64,000 nt of DNA, taken from assembly GCA_028873695.1 (NCBI GenBank), contig JAPPNU010000008.1, positions 184,568-248,567 of the forward strand, read 5' to 3'. Made by a program: the position numbers and the translations under genes. Under the pieces are notes generated by a model. The model saw only the letters and a program-made list of their open reading frames with translations, had not been told where the DNA came from and searched no databases. This DNA is from Gemmatimonadota bacterium (GTDB taxonomy: Bacteria > Latescibacterota > UBA2968 > GCA-2709665). Positions 34,123-49,836 of this stretch are shown piece by piece. The first letter of the stretch is position 1. Each line of letters starts with the position of its first letter.

Positions 34123-34198
34123 AGGGCAGTAGCTCAACTGGTAGAGCACCGGTCTCCAAAACCGGCGGTTGCGGGTTCGATTCCTGCCTGCCCTGCCA
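34123..34198 (+). tRNA. tRNA-Trp (CCA)
   Basis: Acceptor stem AGGGCAG/CTGCCCT, D-arm AGCTCAACTGGTAGAGC, anticodon loop CTCCAAA (CCA, Trp), T-arm CGGGTTCGATTCCTG, discriminator G, and CCA encoded. It precedes secE, the standard bacterial location. Family A element copy 1 ends eight bases before it. Confidence 0.95.
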
Positions 34199-34360
34199 TT
34201 ATCCTCCGAAACAGCCACCTGGCCCGCGCCCGAGTTCCGCAAGCACCTTCAGGACCCGGGTTTCTCTTGCCAATCCCCATCAGCCCGCGTCGATTCGGCA
34301 CCCGATTGCTCGTTCCCGGGTCGCTACAGGAGTTGGGGCGTTTCCCTGGCGGTATAGACG

Positions 34361-34546
34361 ATGTTCGCGAAAGTGGCGCAGTTCATTAAAGACGTGCAGC
34401 TTGAAATGGGCAAGGTCACCTGGCCGACCCGGGACGAGCTGATCGCTTCCACAACGATTGTACTCGTGGTTTCACTGGCCCTTTCCGTGTTTATTTTCGC
34501 CGTAGACTTCGTGCTTTCGCTGGTTCGCAGGTTTGGAATGAGTTGA
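34361..34546 (+). CDS. secE: Preprotein translocase subunit SecE
   Basis: A 61-aa protein with the minimal SecE form: amphipathic helix (FAKVAQFIKDVQLEMGKVTWPTRDEL) and one membrane helix (TTIVLVVSLALSVFIFAVDFVL). The KVTWPTRDEL segment is the conserved SecE motif that stabilises SecY. Gene order tRNA-Trp-secE-nusG-rplK is canonical. Confidence 0.93.
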   Translation: MFAKVAQFIKDVQLEMGKVTWPTRDELIASTTIVLVVSLALSVFIFAVDFVLSLVRRFGMS

Positions 34547-34580
34547 CGGCCCCAGGTCAAACAACAGTGAGTGATGCCTC

Positions 34581-35120
34581 ATGGCAATGCGGTGGTATGT
34601 CGTGCATACCTATTCGGGACACGAAAACAAGGTGCGTTCCTATCTCGAAAGCGCCAAGGAAGGCACCGAGGTTGCGGACAGGATCAACCGGGTCGTGGTT
34701 CCCACCGAAGAGGTCGTGGAGATGAAGGACGGGAGGAAGACGACCTCCTTCAGGAAGTTTCTGCCCAGCTACATTCTGGTTGAAATGGAAATGGATAAGG
34801 AGACGATGCACTTTGTCACCAATGTGCCGGGCGTAACGAGCTTTGTCGGACCCGGCAAGCGTCCCCAGCCGCTTCACGAAAAGGAAGTGGAACACGTGCT
34901 GGGACACGTTGACCGGCGTCAGGAGCAGGACGATCATGAAATACCGTATCAGGTCGGAGATCGGGTCAAAGTCATCGACGGGCCCTTCAGCGAGTTTATC
35001 GGCATGGTCGACGTGGTGAACCCGGAGAAGAGAAAGATCAAGGTAATGGTGAGCATTTTCGGCAGAAACACGCCCGTGGAGCTGGATGTCCTTCAGGTTG
35101 AAGAGGCCGTGGAAGGGTAG
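34581..35120 (+). CDS. nusG: Transcription termination/antitermination factor NusG
   Basis: A 179-aa protein. The NGN domain (about 1-115) starts [20 protein letters not shown] and contains [20 protein letters not shown] and VPGVTSFVG; the KOW domain (about 125-179) contains [21 protein letters not shown]. It binds the RNA polymerase clamp and links to ribosomal S10 and Rho. The gene is followed four bases later by rplK. Confidence 0.95.
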   Translation: MAMRWYVVHTYSGHENKVRSYLESAKEGTEVADRINRVVVPTEEVVEMKDGRKTTSFRKFLPSYILVEMEMDKETMHFVTNVPGVTSFVGPGKRPQPLHEKEVEHVLGHVDRRQEQDDHEIPYQVGDRVKVIDGPFSEFIGMVDVVNPEKRKIKVMVSIFGRNTPVELDVLQVEEAVEG

Positions 35121-35124
35121 CGCG

Positions 35125-35550
35125 ATGGCAAAGAAGATAATGACGACAATTAAACTTCAGATTCCGGCAGGACAGGCGTCTCCCACGCCCCCGGTGGGGC
35201 CGGCGCTCGGCCAGCACGGGGTCAATATCATGGAGTTCTGCCAGGCGTTTAACGCACAGACCCAGGACAAGCAGGGATTGATCGTTCCCGCGGTCATCAC
35301 CGTGTTTGTCGATCGCAGTTTCTCCTTCATTACGAAAAGCCCGCCCGCCGCGGTGTTGTTGAAGCGGGCAGCAGGCCTGGAGAAGGGGTCGCCGGAATCC
35401 AATCGAACCAAAGTCGGCAGCGTCAGGCGGGATCAGGTTCGGGAAATCGCCGAAATGAAGATGGAAGATCTGAATGCGGCAAGTCTGGAAACCGCCGTAC
35501 GCATGATTGAGGGAACGGCGCGAAGCGCCGGTATTACGGTCGAAGATTAG
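35125..35550 (+). CDS. rplK: 50S ribosomal protein L11
   Basis: A 141-aa protein with the normal L11 layout: [33 protein letters not shown] at the N-terminus (with the conserved PPVGPALGQ methylation/thiostrepton region) and the rRNA-binding C-terminal domain. It forms the GTPase-associated centre with 23S rRNA and L10/L12. A MITE-like element begins on the very next base after its TAG. Confidence 0.95.
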   Translation: MAKKIMTTIKLQIPAGQASPTPPVGPALGQHGVNIMEFCQAFNAQTQDKQGLIVPAVITVFVDRSFSFITKSPPAAVLLKRAAGLEKGSPESNRTKVGSVRRDQVREIAEMKMEDLNAASLETAVRMIEGTARSAGITVED

Positions 35551-35710
35551 CAGCCCGTTGAAAAAGTCCATCCGGGCTACGGCCGGCCCTTGCGATCGAA
35601 ATACTGCGTTGCGCTCCCTCGCCGAATCGCTGGATGGGACTCGGTTGCGCGCCTTGTCTTCGACCACAATGGCTCGGCCTCGCCTGCAGAGCGACTTTCT
35701 CAACGGACTG
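35551..35710 (+). repeat. MITE-like element family A, copy 2 (160 bp)
   Basis: It starts CAGCCCGTTGAAAAAG at the first base after the rplK stop and ends CTTTCTCAACGGACTG. The terminal repeats are inverted, and the two halves are complementary over much of their length (imperfect 65-70-base arms), so the RNA would fold into a long hairpin. TTAG flanks both ends, a possible 4-bp target duplication. The SD of rplA (AGGAGG) begins a few bases after the right end. Confidence 0.88.
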
Positions 35711-35727
35711 TTAGGAGGAACACAATT

Positions 35728-36426
35728 ATGGCCGGGCGCAACGGCAAACGATACAGGACGGCGCTTTCCGGGATAGACCGGCGCGCGCAATATACAATCG
35801 AAGACGCGGTTTCGCTGCTGAAGGAAATGCCGGCGCCGAAATTCGATCAAACGGTGGAAATGGCGATTCGGCTGGGGGTGGACCCGCGTCAGGCCGATCA
35901 GCAGATCCGCGGTACGGTGATGCTGCCGCATGGGCTGGGAAAGACGATTCGCGTGGTTGTTTTCGCCAAGGGCGAACAGGCGGCGGCGGCCGAATCGGCC
36001 GGAGCGGACGTTGTGGGAGCCGACGATCTGGCCGAACGAATCAACGGCGGCTGGACCGATTTCGACGTGGCCATCGCGGCGCCGGACATGATGAGCGTTG
36101 TCGGGCGCCTGGGAAGGATTCTGGGCCCCAGAGGGTTGATGCCCAACCCCAAGAGCGGCACGGTTACGCCGGACGTGGCGCGGGCGGTGGCGGAAGCCAA
36201 GGCGGGCCGCGTGGAGTATCGCGCGGACCGGAACGGGAACGTTAACGCGCCCGTGGGCAGGATTTCATTTGATGAAGGCCGGCTCGCCGAGAATGCCCGA
36301 ACGCTTTTCGACACGATTAACCGCGCGCGTCCTTCATCCGCCAAGGGACAGTTTGTGAGGTCCGTGACCCTCGCGACCACCATGGGGCCGGGCGTACGGA
36401 TCGATCGCTCCAGCGTGACAAACTGA
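35728..36426 (+). CDS. rplA: 50S ribosomal protein L1
   Basis: A 232-aa protein, the usual L1 length, with motifs [23 protein letters not shown] and [23 protein letters not shown] that bind rRNA and the stalk. The ATG at 35728 with AGGAGG upstream is the true start; the longer upstream frame only translates the MITE-like element. L1 often represses its own operon by binding its mRNA, so the element between rplK and rplA may affect that control. Confidence 0.95.
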   Translation: MAGRNGKRYRTALSGIDRRAQYTIEDAVSLLKEMPAPKFDQTVEMAIRLGVDPRQADQQIRGTVMLPHGLGKTIRVVVFAKGEQAAAAESAGADVVGADDLAERINGGWTDFDVAIAAPDMMSVVGRLGRILGPRGLMPNPKSGTVTPDVARAVAEAKAGRVEYRADRNGNVNAPVGRISFDEGRLAENARTLFDTINRARPSSAKGQFVRSVTLATTMGPGVRIDRSSVTN

Positions 36427-36457
36427 CCGCGGGAACCGCGCAACGGAAGGAAAGAGG

Positions 36458-36994
36458 ATGCCAACGGATGAAAAAGTCAGCGCTGTCGAGGAGTTAACCC
36501 GTCTGATGGGCCGGTCTCAGGGGTTCTATCTGACCGATTTCACCGGACTGAATGTCCCGGATGTCACCCGGCTTCGAAAACGACTGCGCGACGAGGACGT
36601 CACCTATCGGGTCATCAAGAATCGTCTTGCCCTGATAGCCGTAAAAAACGCCGGGATTCAGGGACTGGAAGAGGTTTTGCAGGGCCCGACCGGCCTGGTA
36701 AGTTCCGAAACCGATCCGATAGCGGCGGTAAGGCTGCTTCACGAATTCGCATCGGAGACCGACGGTCTGCCAAGGGTCAAGGGCGGCTTTGCGGACGGAC
36801 GTGTGTTTCGGGAGGATCAGCTGGAGAAGCTTGCCCGGCTTCCATCGAGGGAAGTGTTGCTGGGACAGCTTGTTTCCTCGGTTCAGAGCCCGCTGGCCGG
36901 ACTGGTGTTCTGTCTGGGCGGCCTGATCCAGAGCCTGGTTCTGGTTCTGAACGAAATTGCGGGGAAGAAAGGTGAAGCCGGGGAGGACAATTAG
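36458..36994 (+). CDS. rplJ: 50S ribosomal protein L10
   Basis: A 178-aa protein: RNA-binding N-terminal domain ([28 protein letters not shown], then [16 protein letters not shown]) and C-terminal helix that carries L7/L12 dimers ([18 protein letters not shown]). It anchors the stalk. The gap to rplL is 52 bases; no attenuator hairpin was recognised there. Confidence 0.94.
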   Translation: MPTDEKVSAVEELTRLMGRSQGFYLTDFTGLNVPDVTRLRKRLRDEDVTYRVIKNRLALIAVKNAGIQGLEEVLQGPTGLVSSETDPIAAVRLLHEFASETDGLPRVKGGFADGRVFREDQLEKLARLPSREVLLGQLVSSVQSPLAGLVFCLGGLIQSLVLVLNEIAGKKGEAGEDN

Positions 36995-37046
36995 ACATTT
37001 CACAAATCCGTTTCCATCATCAGGATAAGACGCATGGAGGACGACC

Positions 37047-37427
37047 ATGGCAATCGCAGACATTATAGATGAAATCGAAAAGCTTTCCGTTCTGGAACTG
37101 GCCGAACTTGTCAAGGCGCTCGAAGAAAAGTTCGGTGTGAGCGCCCAGGCGATGGTCGCCGCGCCCGCGGCCGGCGCCGGCGCCGGAGGGGACGGAGAGG
37201 CTGAAGAAGAAGAGCAGACGGAATTCGACGTGGTGTTGAATGACATCGGTGACAAGAAGATTCAGGTAATCAAAGTGGTACGCAGCGTCACAAGCCTTGG
37301 CTTGAAAGAAGCCAAGGAACTCGTCGATGGCGCGCCTCGCAGCGTGAAGGAGGGTGTGTCCAGGGAGGAGGCCGACCAGATCAAAGCCGAACTGGAGGAG
37401 GTAGGAGCCGTTGTAGAAATAAAATAG
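37047..37427 (+). CDS. rplL: 50S ribosomal protein L7/L12
   Basis: A 126-aa protein with an N-terminal dimerisation domain ([26 protein letters not shown]), an Ala/Gly-rich hinge (about 35-50) and a C-terminal factor-binding domain ([38 protein letters not shown]). It recruits EF-Tu and EF-G. rpoB starts only about 60 bases later. Confidence 0.95.
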   Translation: MAIADIIDEIEKLSVLELAELVKALEEKFGVSAQAMVAAPAAGAGAGGDGEAEEEEQTEFDVVLNDIGDKKIQVIKVVRSVTSLGLKEAKELVDGAPRSVKEGVSREEADQIKAELEEVGAVVEIK

Positions 37428-37490
37428 TCGGACCGAACCGCATTCCTGCCTTCAATCATTGGTCGATTTCACCAGAGGAGCGTGATCATC

Positions 37491-40400
37491 TTGGCGAAAA
37501 ATGGGCTTATAGACAGGAAGTCGTACGGAAAGATCGCTTCTGCCATCGAAATGCCGAATCTTCTGGATATCCAGATTGATTCTTACAACTGGTTCTTGCA
37601 AAAGGACGTGCCGCCTGGCGAACGTGGCAAACAGGGCCTCCAGGCGGTTTTCCATAGCATTTTTCCCATCAGCGACGTACACAGGCTGTTTTCGCTCGAG
37701 TTTGTCGATTATTCCATCGGCACGCCCAAATACGACGTGGGTGAATGTCTGGAGCGCGGTACGACCTACGCGGTTCCTCTCCGCGCCACGCTGAGGTTGA
37801 TCTCCCGCGAAAAGCAGGACAACAAGGAGTTTCGGATCAAGGATATCGTCGAACAGACGGTATTCCTGGGCGAACTGCCGCTGATGACCGACGAGGGCAC
37901 GTTCATCGTCAACGGTTCCGAGCGGGTGATCGTCAGCCAGCTTCACAGGTCTCCGGGCGTCTTTTTCGATGAAACCATTCATCCTAACGGGAAACGTCTC
38001 TATTCCGCCCGGATCATTCCGTACAAGGGCGCCTGGCTGGAATTCAGTCTGGACATCAACGACATCATGTACGTGCATATAGACCGGAAACGGAAGCTCC
38101 CGTTTACCACGTTCCTGCGTGCGCTGGGGTTCAGTCGAAACGAAGAAATCCTGAGCCTCTTCCATGAGAACACGAAGGCGAAGGTCGATGAGGAACTCGT
38201 CGGCGCGGTCGCGATGGAGGACGTGGTCGACAGGGAAACGGGCGAAGTCATCGTCGAGGCCTGCCATACCCTGACGGAAGAGCACGTACAGGCCCTTGAA
38301 AACGCGAGCGTCAGCCATCTGACCGTACTCGACGTGGACGCCGGGAACGACGGGGGCGTGATCGGCAATACCCTCCAGAAGGATCCGTGCGACAACGAAG
38401 AAGAAGCGCTCTCCCGTATCTACAATCTGCTGCGTCCTGGGGACCCGCCGAACCTGGAGACCGCCCGTGGCCTGCTCGAGCGCCAGTTCTTCAGCCCAAA
38501 GCGTTATCAGCTGGGTGAGGTCGGGCGCTACCGCCTGAATCAACGCCTGAATCTCAACATCCCCCTGGAGTTTACCACGCTTTGCATAGAGGATTTTCAC
38601 AGGGTCATCCAATATCTGCTCGTTCTGTTCAAGGGCGAAGGCTATACGGACGACATCGACCATCTGGGCAATCGACGCATCCGGACCGTGGGCGAACTCC
38701 TGTCCTACCACTTCTCAACCGGTCTGGTCAGAATGGCCCGGACGATCAGAGAGCGGATGAGTCTCAGGGACACCGAGCAGATCACGCCGCAGGACCTGGT
38801 CAACGCCAGGACGGTATCTACGGTGGTGCAGGCCTTCTTCGGCAGCAGCCAGCTTTCCCAGTTTCTACAGCAGACCAACCCGCTGGACGAACTGTCGCAC
38901 AAGCGGCGACTGTCGGCCCTGGGTCCCGGCGGCCTGACACGAGACAGGGCCGGATTCGAGGTTCGCGACGTCCACCATACACACTACGGACGTATCTGCC
39001 CCATCGAGACGCCCGAAGGTCCCAATATCGGACTCATCGCGAATATTTCCACCTACGCCAAGATCAACGCCCTCGGGTTCCTGGAAACCCCCTACCGGGT
39101 TGTGAAAGACGGACGGGTCACCTCCAGGATTGAATATCTTTCCGCTGACGAGGAAGACAAACACACCATCGCCCAGGCAAACGCGATGCTCGACGCCGAC
39201 GGACGGTTCGAGGATTCCGCCGTCCAGGCGCGACGGCGAGGCGACTTCCCGCTCGTTGCGCCCTCGGAAATCGACTATATGGATGTCTCCCCCTGCCAGC
39301 TGGTCAGTACAGCGGCGTCCCTGATTCCGTTTCTTGAACACGACGATGCCAACCGCGCGCTGATGGGTTCGAATATGCAGCGGCAGGCGGTGCCGCTGCT
39401 CCGGACTGAAGCGCCGTACGTCGGTACCGGCATGGAACACGCGGTCGCCGTGGATTCCAAGGCGGTCGTAACGGCGAAGAGCCCGGGAACGGTCGCCTAC
39501 GTGAGCGCGGACAAGATTGTGGTCAAACGGCGCAAGGGGCGCGACGTGGATATGATCGACCTGTTCGACGAAGACGTCTACCGGCTGATCAAGTTCAAAC
39601 GGTCGAATCAGGATTTCTGCATCAGTCAGAAGCCGCTGGTCCAGGTCGGCGACCGGGTTGAAGCCGGCGACCTGCTGGCTGACGGATGCGCGACGGACCG
39701 CGGGGACCTCGCTCTCGGAGCGAACGTGCTTTGCGCGTTCATGTCCTGGAACGGATACAATTTCGAAGACGCGATCATCGTGTCCGAGCGACTGTTGAAG
39801 AAGGATATCTTCACTTCAATTTCCATAGAGGAGTTCGAGCTCCAGGTGCGTGACACCAAGCGGGGCGTGGAGGAAATCACCAGGGAAATTCCGAATGTCA
39901 GCGAGCAGGCCGTTCGCAACCTGGATGAACAGGGCATCGTTAGAGCCGGCGCGGAGGTGACGTCCGGAGACATTCTCGTGGGCAAGGTGACGCCCAAGGG
40001 AGAGACCGAACTCTCGCCCGAAGAGCGCCTTCTGCGCGCAATTTTCGGTGAGAAGGCGGGGGACGTCAGGGACGCATCGCTGAAAGCGCCGTCCGGAATG
40101 GACGGTGTGGTGATGGACCGGAAGGTTTTTTCGCGAAAAGACAGAGAAAAAACCCGAAAGGCGGATAAGGAGAAAACCGCCGCGGTCAAGAAAGTGATCC
40201 AGGAGAAAATAAAGTCCATAAAGGACAGTCGAGACGAACAGGTGGCGGAGTTGCTGCGGGGCAAAAAGCTGAATCTGCTGCGGCACACGGAAGACGGCTC
40301 GGTAACTGCCCGCAAGGGAAGGGTATTCAATGAGAAACTTGCGGAGAAACTCGACCTGGACGTCGTCAGACCGGACGAGTCCTGGGTCGACGACGACGGG

Positions 40401-41258
40401 GTCAACCGGAAAGTCGACCGCATTGTCGAACTGTCCGAGCAACTGGTCCGGGCCGCGGATGACGAACTCGAGCGGGAACTTGAGAAAATCGCGCGTGGCG
40501 ACGAACTGCCGCCGGGCATTGTACAGCTGGTCAAGGTGTATATCGCTCGCAAGCGAAAGCTGATGGTCGGCGACAAAATGGCGGGACGCCACGGCAACAA
40601 GGGAGTGGTTTCGATTATCGTACCTGAGGAGGATATGCCATACCTTCCCGACGGTACCCCGATCGACATCATCCTTAACCCGCTGGGCGTGCCTTCCCGG
40701 ATGAATCTCGGACAGATCCTCGAGACCCACCTCGGCTGGGCGGCCAGAGCGCTGGACCTGCATGTCGCCACGCCGGTCTTCGACGGCGCAACACTGGAGG
40801 ATATCAAGACGGCGCTTGACCAGGCCAGCCTGCCGGAATCCGGCAAGACGGTCCTTTTCGACGGCAAGACCGGAAAGCCGTTCGACAAGGAAGTCATGGT
40901 CGGTTACATATATATGTTAAAGCTGTCACATCTGGTCAGCGACAAGATCCATGCGCGCTCCATCGGACCCTATTCGCTGGTAACGCAACAGCCCCTTGGC
41001 GGCAAGGCACAGTTCGGCGGCCAGCGGTTCGGCGAAATGGAGGTGTGGGCGCTGGAGGCCTACGGCGCCGCGTATATGCTGCAGGAGATGCTGACGGTCA
41101 AGTCCGATGACGTTGCAGGACGTTCAAAGATCTACGAAGCGATCGTAAAGGGCGAGAATCCACCTGAACCGGGGGTTCCTGAGTCCTTCAACGTGCTGGT
41201 GAAGGAATTGCAGAGCCTCTGTCTGGACGTGGTCCTGGAAAATGGTCAGGGCGGATAA
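37491..41258 (+). CDS. rpoB: DNA-directed RNA polymerase subunit beta
   Basis: About 1255 aa. The rifampicin region (residues ~450-485, [20 protein letters not shown] followed by [10 protein letters not shown]) is wild-type-like, and [14 protein letters not shown] follows. The late part contains [15 protein letters not shown] and [27 protein letters not shown], the catalytic/clamp signatures. TTG at 37491 has AGGAG ten bases upstream, better spaced than the in-frame GTG at 37482, which has the SD almost touching it. It forms the active-site face with beta-prime, encoded next. Confidence 0.95.
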   Translation: MAKNGLIDRKSYGKIASAIEMPNLLDIQIDSYNWFLQKDVPPGERGKQGLQAVFHSIFPISDVHRLFSLEFVDYSIGTPKYDVGECLERGTTYAVPLRATLRLISREKQDNKEFRIKDIVEQTVFLGELPLMTDEGTFIVNGSERVIVSQLHRSPGVFFDETIHPNGKRLYSARIIPYKGAWLEFSLDINDIMYVHIDRKRKLPFTTFLRALGFSRNEEILSLFHENTKAKVDEELVGAVAMEDVVDRETGEVIVEACHTLTEEHVQALENASVSHLTVLDVDAGNDGGVIGNTLQKDPCDNEEEALSRIYNLLRPGDPPNLETARGLLERQFFSPKRYQLGEVGRYRLNQRLNLNIPLEFTTLCIEDFHRVIQYLLVLFKGEGYTDDIDHLGNRRIRTVGELLSYHFSTGLVRMARTIRERMSLRDTEQITPQDLVNARTVSTVVQAFFGSSQLSQFLQQTNPLDELSHKRRLSALGPGGLTRDRAGFEVRDVHHTHYGRICPIETPEGPNIGLIANISTYAKINALGFLETPYRVVKDGRVTSRIEYLSADEEDKHTIAQANAMLDADGRFEDSAVQARRRGDFPLVAPSEIDYMDVSPCQLVSTAASLIPFLEHDDANRALMGSNMQRQAVPLLRTEAPYVGTGMEHAVAVDSKAVVTAKSPGTVAYVSADKIVVKRRKGRDVDMIDLFDEDVYRLIKFKRSNQDFCISQKPLVQVGDRVEAGDLLADGCATDRGDLALGANVLCAFMSWNGYNFEDAIIVSERLLKKDIFTSISIEEFELQVRDTKRGVEEITREIPNVSEQAVRNLDEQGIVRAGAEVTSGDILVGKVTPKGETELSPEERLLRAIFGEKAGDVRDASLKAPSGMDGVVMDRKVFSRKDREKTRKADKEKTAAVKKVIQEKIKSIKDSRDEQVAELLRGKKLNLLRHTEDGSVTARKGRVFNEKLAEKLDLDVVRPDESWVDDDGVNRKVDRIVELSEQLVRAADDELERELEKIARGDELPPGIVQLVKVYIARKRKLMVGDKMAGRHGNKGVVSIIVPEEDMPYLPDGTPIDIILNPLGVPSRMNLGQILETHLGWAARALDLHVATPVFDGATLEDIKTALDQASLPESGKTVLFDGKTGKPFDKEVMVGYIYMLKLSHLVSDKIHARSIGPYSLVTQQPLGGKAQFGGQRFGEMEVWALEAYGAAYMLQEMLTVKSDDVAGRSKIYEAIVKGENPPEPGVPESFNVLVKELQSLCLDVVLENGQGG

Positions 41259-41317
41259 GTACCCATAGCGGGGTCATCTTTTCTTTTGATTTCGATCGCA
41301 AAAAGGGGGTAAGGCCC

Positions 41318-45402
<4,085 letters not shown>

Positions 45403-45406
<4 letters not shown>

Positions 45407-45431
45407 CAAGTAAGCTCTGAAATGGTATAAT
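45403..45431 (+). promoter_or_regulatory. Perfect-consensus sigma70 promoter TTGACA-17-TATAAT
   Basis: TTGACA (45403-45408) includes the rpoC TGA stop (45404-45406); 17 bases later comes TATAAT (45426-45431). Both boxes and the spacing match the consensus exactly. It lies 96 bases before rpsL and probably drives the str operon (rpsL-rpsG-fusA-tuf) and perhaps the S10 genes independently of rpoBC. Confidence 0.85.
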
Positions 45432-45526
45432 GGAAGTCTATGGCCGATTTTCCCGGATGCGCCAGAATAGGGCTTCGGAAGGATTCGGCCGCGTCGCACC
45501 TGACGTGAATCGGACTGGAGGTTGAA

Positions 45527-45898
45527 TTGCCCACCATAAATCAGCTGGTGCGCAAGGGGAGGAAGCTGAAGGCAAAGCGGTCGTCTGCCCCCGCGTTGCG
45601 AGGATGCCCTCAAAAGCGGGGTGTCTGTACGCGCGTATACACCACAACCCCCAAGAAACCCAACTCCGCCCTGAGGAAGGTCGCACGCGTCCGCCTTACA
45701 AACGGGATGGAGGTCACCGCATATATCCCGGGCGAGGGTCACAATCTCCAGGAACACTCCGTCGTGCTTATCCGGGGTGGTCGGGTACGGGATCTGCCTT
45801 CGGTCCGGTACCACGTAATCCGTGGCGTTCTGGACACCACCGGCGTCGCCGACCGGAGACAGGGTCGGTCCAAATACGGCGCCAAATCGCCTCAATAG
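45527..45898 (+). CDS. rpsL: 30S ribosomal protein S12
   Basis: A 123-aa decoding-centre protein. It starts at TTG 45527 with GGAGG five bases upstream. The core [19 protein letters not shown] keeps the lysine where streptomycin-resistance changes occur, and [17 protein letters not shown] holds the second resistance region. Both look wild type. It heads the str operon. Confidence 0.95.
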   Translation: MPTINQLVRKGRKLKAKRSSAPALRGCPQKRGVCTRVYTTTPKKPNSALRKVARVRLTNGMEVTAYIPGEGHNLQEHSVVLIRGGRVRDLPSVRYHVIRGVLDTTGVADRRQGRSKYGAKSPQ

Positions 45899-45988
45899 GA
45901 CGTTCGAACGATATGTAATGGATTTGCAATTGGGGGATAACGCTGGCGCAGGTTGCAGACGGTGTGTCCCCCTTGTTTTGAGGGTATC

Positions 45989-46456
45989 ATGAGAAAAAGG
46001 CGGGCCGAGAAGAGAGAATTTTCACCCGATCCCAAGTACGGCAGTGTTCTCGTGACGCAATTCGTCAACAGCCTTTTTCGGAAGGGCAAGAAGAGCATCG
46101 GTGAAAAGATCCTTTACCGCGCGCTCGACCAGATTGCCGAACGCACGGACAAGACCGGGCTGGAGATATTCGAACAGGCGGTCGAAAACGCGAAACCGAT
46201 CATTCAGGTGAAATCACGACGCGTGGGTGGAACGACCTACCAGGTCCCGGTCGAAGTCCGGTCGGATGAACGCCTTTCACTTTCGATAGGCTGGTTGATT
46301 ACATTCGCTCGCGGCCGCGGGGAAAAAACCATGTCCCAGAGGCTGGCGGGGGAACTGATGGATGCGGCCGGCGGCCGGGGTCGGGCAATGCAGCGGAGAG
46401 AAGAAACACACCGGATGGCCGAGGCCAACCGGGCGTTCGCACACTATCGGTGGTAG
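45989..46456 (+). CDS. rpsG: 30S ribosomal protein S7
   Basis: A 155-aa protein starting MRKRRAEKREFSPDPKYGS at ATG 45989 with GAGGG six bases upstream; a longer frame from 45953 is not supported. It contains the conserved FVNSLFRKGKKSIGEKILYRAL and AMQRREETHRMAEANRAFAHYRW. S7 nucleates the 30S head and in enterobacteria represses the str operon. fusA begins three bases after its stop. Confidence 0.95.
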   Translation: MRKRRAEKREFSPDPKYGSVLVTQFVNSLFRKGKKSIGEKILYRALDQIAERTDKTGLEIFEQAVENAKPIIQVKSRRVGGTTYQVPVEVRSDERLSLSIGWLITFARGRGEKTMSQRLAGELMDAAGGRGRAMQRREETHRMAEANRAFAHYRW

Positions 46457-46459
46457 AAA

Positions 46460-48529
46460 ATGTTACGCAGAGAACAACTGGAACAAATCCGGAACATCGG
46501 CATCATGGCCCATATCGATGCGGGTAAAACCACAACGAGCGAGCGGATTCTGTACTATACGGGACGGCTTCATCGAATGGGCGAAGTCCACGATGGCGCG
46601 GCTACGATGGATTGGATGGACCAGGAGCGGGAGCGGGGCATTACCATCACGTCGGCGGCCACCACCTGTTTCTGGGACGGACATCGGATCAATATCATCG
46701 ATACGCCCGGACACGTGGATTTTACGGCCGAGGTTGAGCGGTCGCTCAGGGTTCTGGACGGCGTTATCGGAATCTTCTGCGCAGTCGGCGGCGTGGAACC
46801 CCAGTCTGAAACCGTCTGGCGCCAGGCCGACAAGTACGGGGTGCCGCGAATTGCCTTTGTCAACAAGATGGATCGCACCGGCGCGGATTTCTTCAGGGTA
46901 CTTGAAATGATGCGGGAACGCCTGGCGTCGAATTTCGTGCCGGTTCAGATTCCCGTAGGCGCGGGCGAGTTGTTCAACGGTCTGATCGATCTGGTCAAGA
47001 TGAAAATGGTTTCCTACCAGGAAGACACGCTTGGCACGGTTTTTTCCGAAAGCGAAATTCCACAGGATCTGCTCGAGCAGGCACAGGACTACCGCGAGCA
47101 GATGCTTGAGGCGGTCTCGGATTTCGACGATACGCTGATGGAGAAATTCCTCGAAGGCGAACACATCGCCGAAGAAGAAATCAAGCAGGCGCTTCGTCTG
47201 GCGGCCATCAACGTTCACGCCGTGCCGGTCTTTTGCGGATCCGCCTTCAAGAACAAGGGCGTCCAGCGATTGCTCGACGGCGTCCGAGACTACCTTCCAT
47301 CGCCGCTGGAGGTCCCGCCGGTCAAAGGCGTCAATCCGGACACTGGTGCAGACGTGTCCCGGGCGCCATCCCACGACGAACCCTTTTCGGCGCTGGCATT
47401 CAAGGTGAAGACCGATCCATACGTCGGGCACCTGACCTATTTCAGGGTTTATTCGGGTTGTCTGAAGACCGGTTCGTACGTGAGGAATTCGAACAACGGA
47501 AAACGGGAGCGAATTGGCCGGGTGCTGCAGATGCATGCCAACAAGCGCGAAGATATCAACGAAGTTGTAACCGGAGATATCGCGGCGGCCGTGGGGCTGA
47601 AGGCCACGGCAACCGGTGAAACGCTGTGCGACCCCGACCATCCGGTTATTCTGGAATCCATGGACTTCGCGAAGCCGGTTGTGTCCGTTGCCATCGAGCC
47701 CAGAACCAAGGCGGACCAGGATCAACTGGGCACCGCGCTGCGGAAGTTGTCGGAAGAGGATCCCACGTTCCACGTATCCGCCGACGACGATACCGGACAA
47801 ACGATTATATCGGGTATGGGTGAATTGCATCTTGAAATTATCGTAGACCGCCTGATGCGGGAATTCCGGGTGGCGGCGAACGTGGGCAAGCCCCAGGTGA
47901 CCTTCAAGGAAGCAATCCGGAAGACCGTTCAGGCGGAGGGCCGTTTTGTCCGGCAGACGGGCGGCCGGGGACAGTGGGGGCATGTCCGGCTGGAGATGGG
48001 TCCGGGCGAACCGGGCAGCGGACTCGTATTCGAAAACAAGATTGTGGGCGGGGCCGTGCCGACCGAATATATCCCCGCGGTCAGACAGGGCGTTCACGAG
48101 GCGATGCAATTGGGTATTTTGGCCGGATATCCGGTGGAGGACGTCAGGGTCACGCTGTACGACGGATCGTATCACGACGTCGATTCTTCTGAACTGGCGT
48201 TCAAAGTGGCCGCGTCCATGGCATTCAAGGACGGCGCCAGAAAGGCGGATCCGTACCTGATGGAACCCCTGATGGACGTCGAGGTCGTCGTACCCGAAAA
48301 ATACATGGGCGACGTGATGGGCGATCTGAACGCCCGTCGCGGACATATCGTCGGGATTGTAAACCGGCCGGATGCTCAGGTGATAACGGCAATGGTACCC
48401 TTGACCGAGATGTTCGGTTATGCCACGCGGCTGCGGTCCCTGACCCAGGGTCGTGCGATCTACTCAATGGAATTTTCCAGGTTTCAGGAGCTACCCAAAG
48501 CGCTCGCGCAGGAACTCACGGAAAACTAG
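46460..48529 (+). CDS. fusA: Elongation factor G
   Basis: A 689-aa translocase GTPase. G1 is [18 protein letters not shown]2 [11 protein letters not shown]3 [21 protein letters not shown] and G4 [10 protein letters not shown]. Domains II-V follow at normal length, ending [32 protein letters not shown]. It moves tRNA and mRNA during elongation. A single fusA is seen in the window. Confidence 0.95.
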   Translation: MLRREQLEQIRNIGIMAHIDAGKTTTSERILYYTGRLHRMGEVHDGAATMDWMDQERERGITITSAATTCFWDGHRINIIDTPGHVDFTAEVERSLRVLDGVIGIFCAVGGVEPQSETVWRQADKYGVPRIAFVNKMDRTGADFFRVLEMMRERLASNFVPVQIPVGAGELFNGLIDLVKMKMVSYQEDTLGTVFSESEIPQDLLEQAQDYREQMLEAVSDFDDTLMEKFLEGEHIAEEEIKQALRLAAINVHAVPVFCGSAFKNKGVQRLLDGVRDYLPSPLEVPPVKGVNPDTGADVSRAPSHDEPFSALAFKVKTDPYVGHLTYFRVYSGCLKTGSYVRNSNNGKRERIGRVLQMHANKREDINEVVTGDIAAAVGLKATATGETLCDPDHPVILESMDFAKPVVSVAIEPRTKADQDQLGTALRKLSEEDPTFHVSADDDTGQTIISGMGELHLEIIVDRLMREFRVAANVGKPQVTFKEAIRKTVQAEGRFVRQTGGRGQWGHVRLEMGPGEPGSGLVFENKIVGGAVPTEYIPAVRQGVHEAMQLGILAGYPVEDVRVTLYDGSYHDVDSSELAFKVAASMAFKDGARKADPYLMEPLMDVEVVVPEKYMGDVMGDLNARRGHIVGIVNRPDAQVITAMVPLTEMFGYATRLRSLTQGRAIYSMEFSRFQELPKALAQELTEN

Positions 48530-48550
48530 CAACTTGAAGACGCGATGTTT

Positions 48551-48579
48551 TTTACACGGCGGTCGAATGCGATTGTAAA
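48551..48579 (+). promoter_or_regulatory. Possible tuf promoter within an inverted repeat
   Basis: TTTACA (48551-48556) and TGTAAA (48574-48579) are 17 bases apart and could be -35 and -10 boxes. The two boxes are also complementary (TTTTTACA against TGTAAAAC), so the same bases form an inverted repeat that could be an operator. Weak evidence. Confidence 0.3.
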
Positions 48580-48623
48580 ACAGATAGACGATCCATACGT
48601 CAATTGAACAGGAGGAAAGCGAA

Positions 48624-49820
48624 ATGGCCAAGGAGAAATTCGACAGAAGCAAACCCCACGTCAATATCGGTACCATCGGACACGTCGACCATGGGAAGAC
48701 AACGTTGACGGCCGCCATTACCAAAACGCTGGCCGCCAAGGGGTTGGCGGATTACATGCCTTTCGATCGGATCGATCAGGCGCCCGAAGAACGCGAACGG
48801 GGAATCACCATCAATACCGCGCACGTGGAGTATTCCAGCGAGAGCCGACATTACGCCCACGTCGACTGTCCCGGACACGCCGACTATGTCAAGAACATGA
48901 TCACCGGCGCGGCACAGATGGATGGCGCAATTCTGGTGGTGAGCGCCGCCGACGGTCCGATGATTCAAACGAGAGAGCACATATTGCTCTCCCGGCAGGT
49001 GAACGTGCCGTCGATCGTCGTCTACATGAACAAGGTCGATATGGTTGACGATCCCGAGCTTCTCGAACTGGTGGAGCTGGAGGTGCGCGAGCTTCTCAGC
49101 GACTACGATTTTCCTGGCGACGACGTTCCCGTGATTCGCGGATCGGCGTTGCACGCGCTCGAGGCCGACGATCCTGACTCGGAAGCCTGCGAATCCGTGT
49201 GGGAACTGCTGGAGGCCGTCGACAACGCGATTCCGATTCCCGATCGCGACGTGGACCGGGATTTCCTGATGCCGGTCGAGGACGTCTTCAGCATTACCGG
49301 CCGGGGAACAGTGGGCACCGGGAGAATCGAGCGGGGCGTGGTCAATCTCAACGAAGAAGTTGAAGTCGTGGGTATACGTGAGACTCGCAGGACCGTGGTC
49401 ACGGGTATCGAGATGTTCCGGAAGTTACTGGACGTCGGCGAGACCGGAGACAATGTGGGCCTGCTGCTGCGCGGCGTCGATAAGGAGGACCTCGAGCGGG
49501 GAATGGTCGTGGCCAAGCCCGGTTCAGTAACGCCGCATACCCGTTTTAAGGGTGAAGTCTACGTGCTCACGGAAAAAGAGGGCGGTCGGAGCAAACCTTT
49601 CTTTACGGGTTACCGACCGCAGTTTTATTTTCGAACCACCGACGTCACGGGTGCGGTTCAGTTGCCTGAAGGCGTGGAAATGGTGATGCCGGGCGACAAT
49701 ATCACAATGGACGTCGACCTGACGCCTCAACCCATCGCCATCGAACCCCAACTTCGATTTGCGATACGCGAAGGCGGCCGGACAATCGGATCGGGCGTGG
49801 TCACTGAAATCCTGGACTAG
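48624..49820 (+). CDS. tuf: Elongation factor Tu
   Basis: A 398-aa GTPase that delivers aminoacyl-tRNA. Motifs: [10 protein letters not shown] (G1), [12 protein letters not shown] (G2), [12 protein letters not shown] (G3), NKVDMVDD (G4) and GSALHAL (G5); domains II and III are complete, ending [22 protein letters not shown] lies ten bases before the ATG. Only one tuf gene is present, in the str position; the second copy that many bacteria have after tRNA-Thr is not there. Confidence 0.95.
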   Translation: MAKEKFDRSKPHVNIGTIGHVDHGKTTLTAAITKTLAAKGLADYMPFDRIDQAPEERERGITINTAHVEYSSESRHYAHVDCPGHADYVKNMITGAAQMDGAILVVSAADGPMIQTREHILLSRQVNVPSIVVYMNKVDMVDDPELLELVELEVRELLSDYDFPGDDVPVIRGSALHALEADDPDSEACESVWELLEAVDNAIPIPDRDVDRDFLMPVEDVFSITGRGTVGTGRIERGVVNLNEEVEVVGIRETRRTVVTGIEMFRKLLDVGETGDNVGLLLRGVDKEDLERGMVVAKPGSVTPHTRFKGEVYVLTEKEGGRSKPFFTGYRPQFYFRTTDVTGAVQLPEGVEMVMPGDNITMDVDLTPQPIAIEPQLRFAIREGGRTIGSGVVTEILD

Positions 49821-49836
49821 CGTCAACGGAGGGGCA

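Noticed and set aside
35590..35727. N-terminal extension of rplA
   Set aside because: It translates the family A element; L1 starts at 35728 after a clear AGGAGG. The same false extension appears before rplR (57517-57690).
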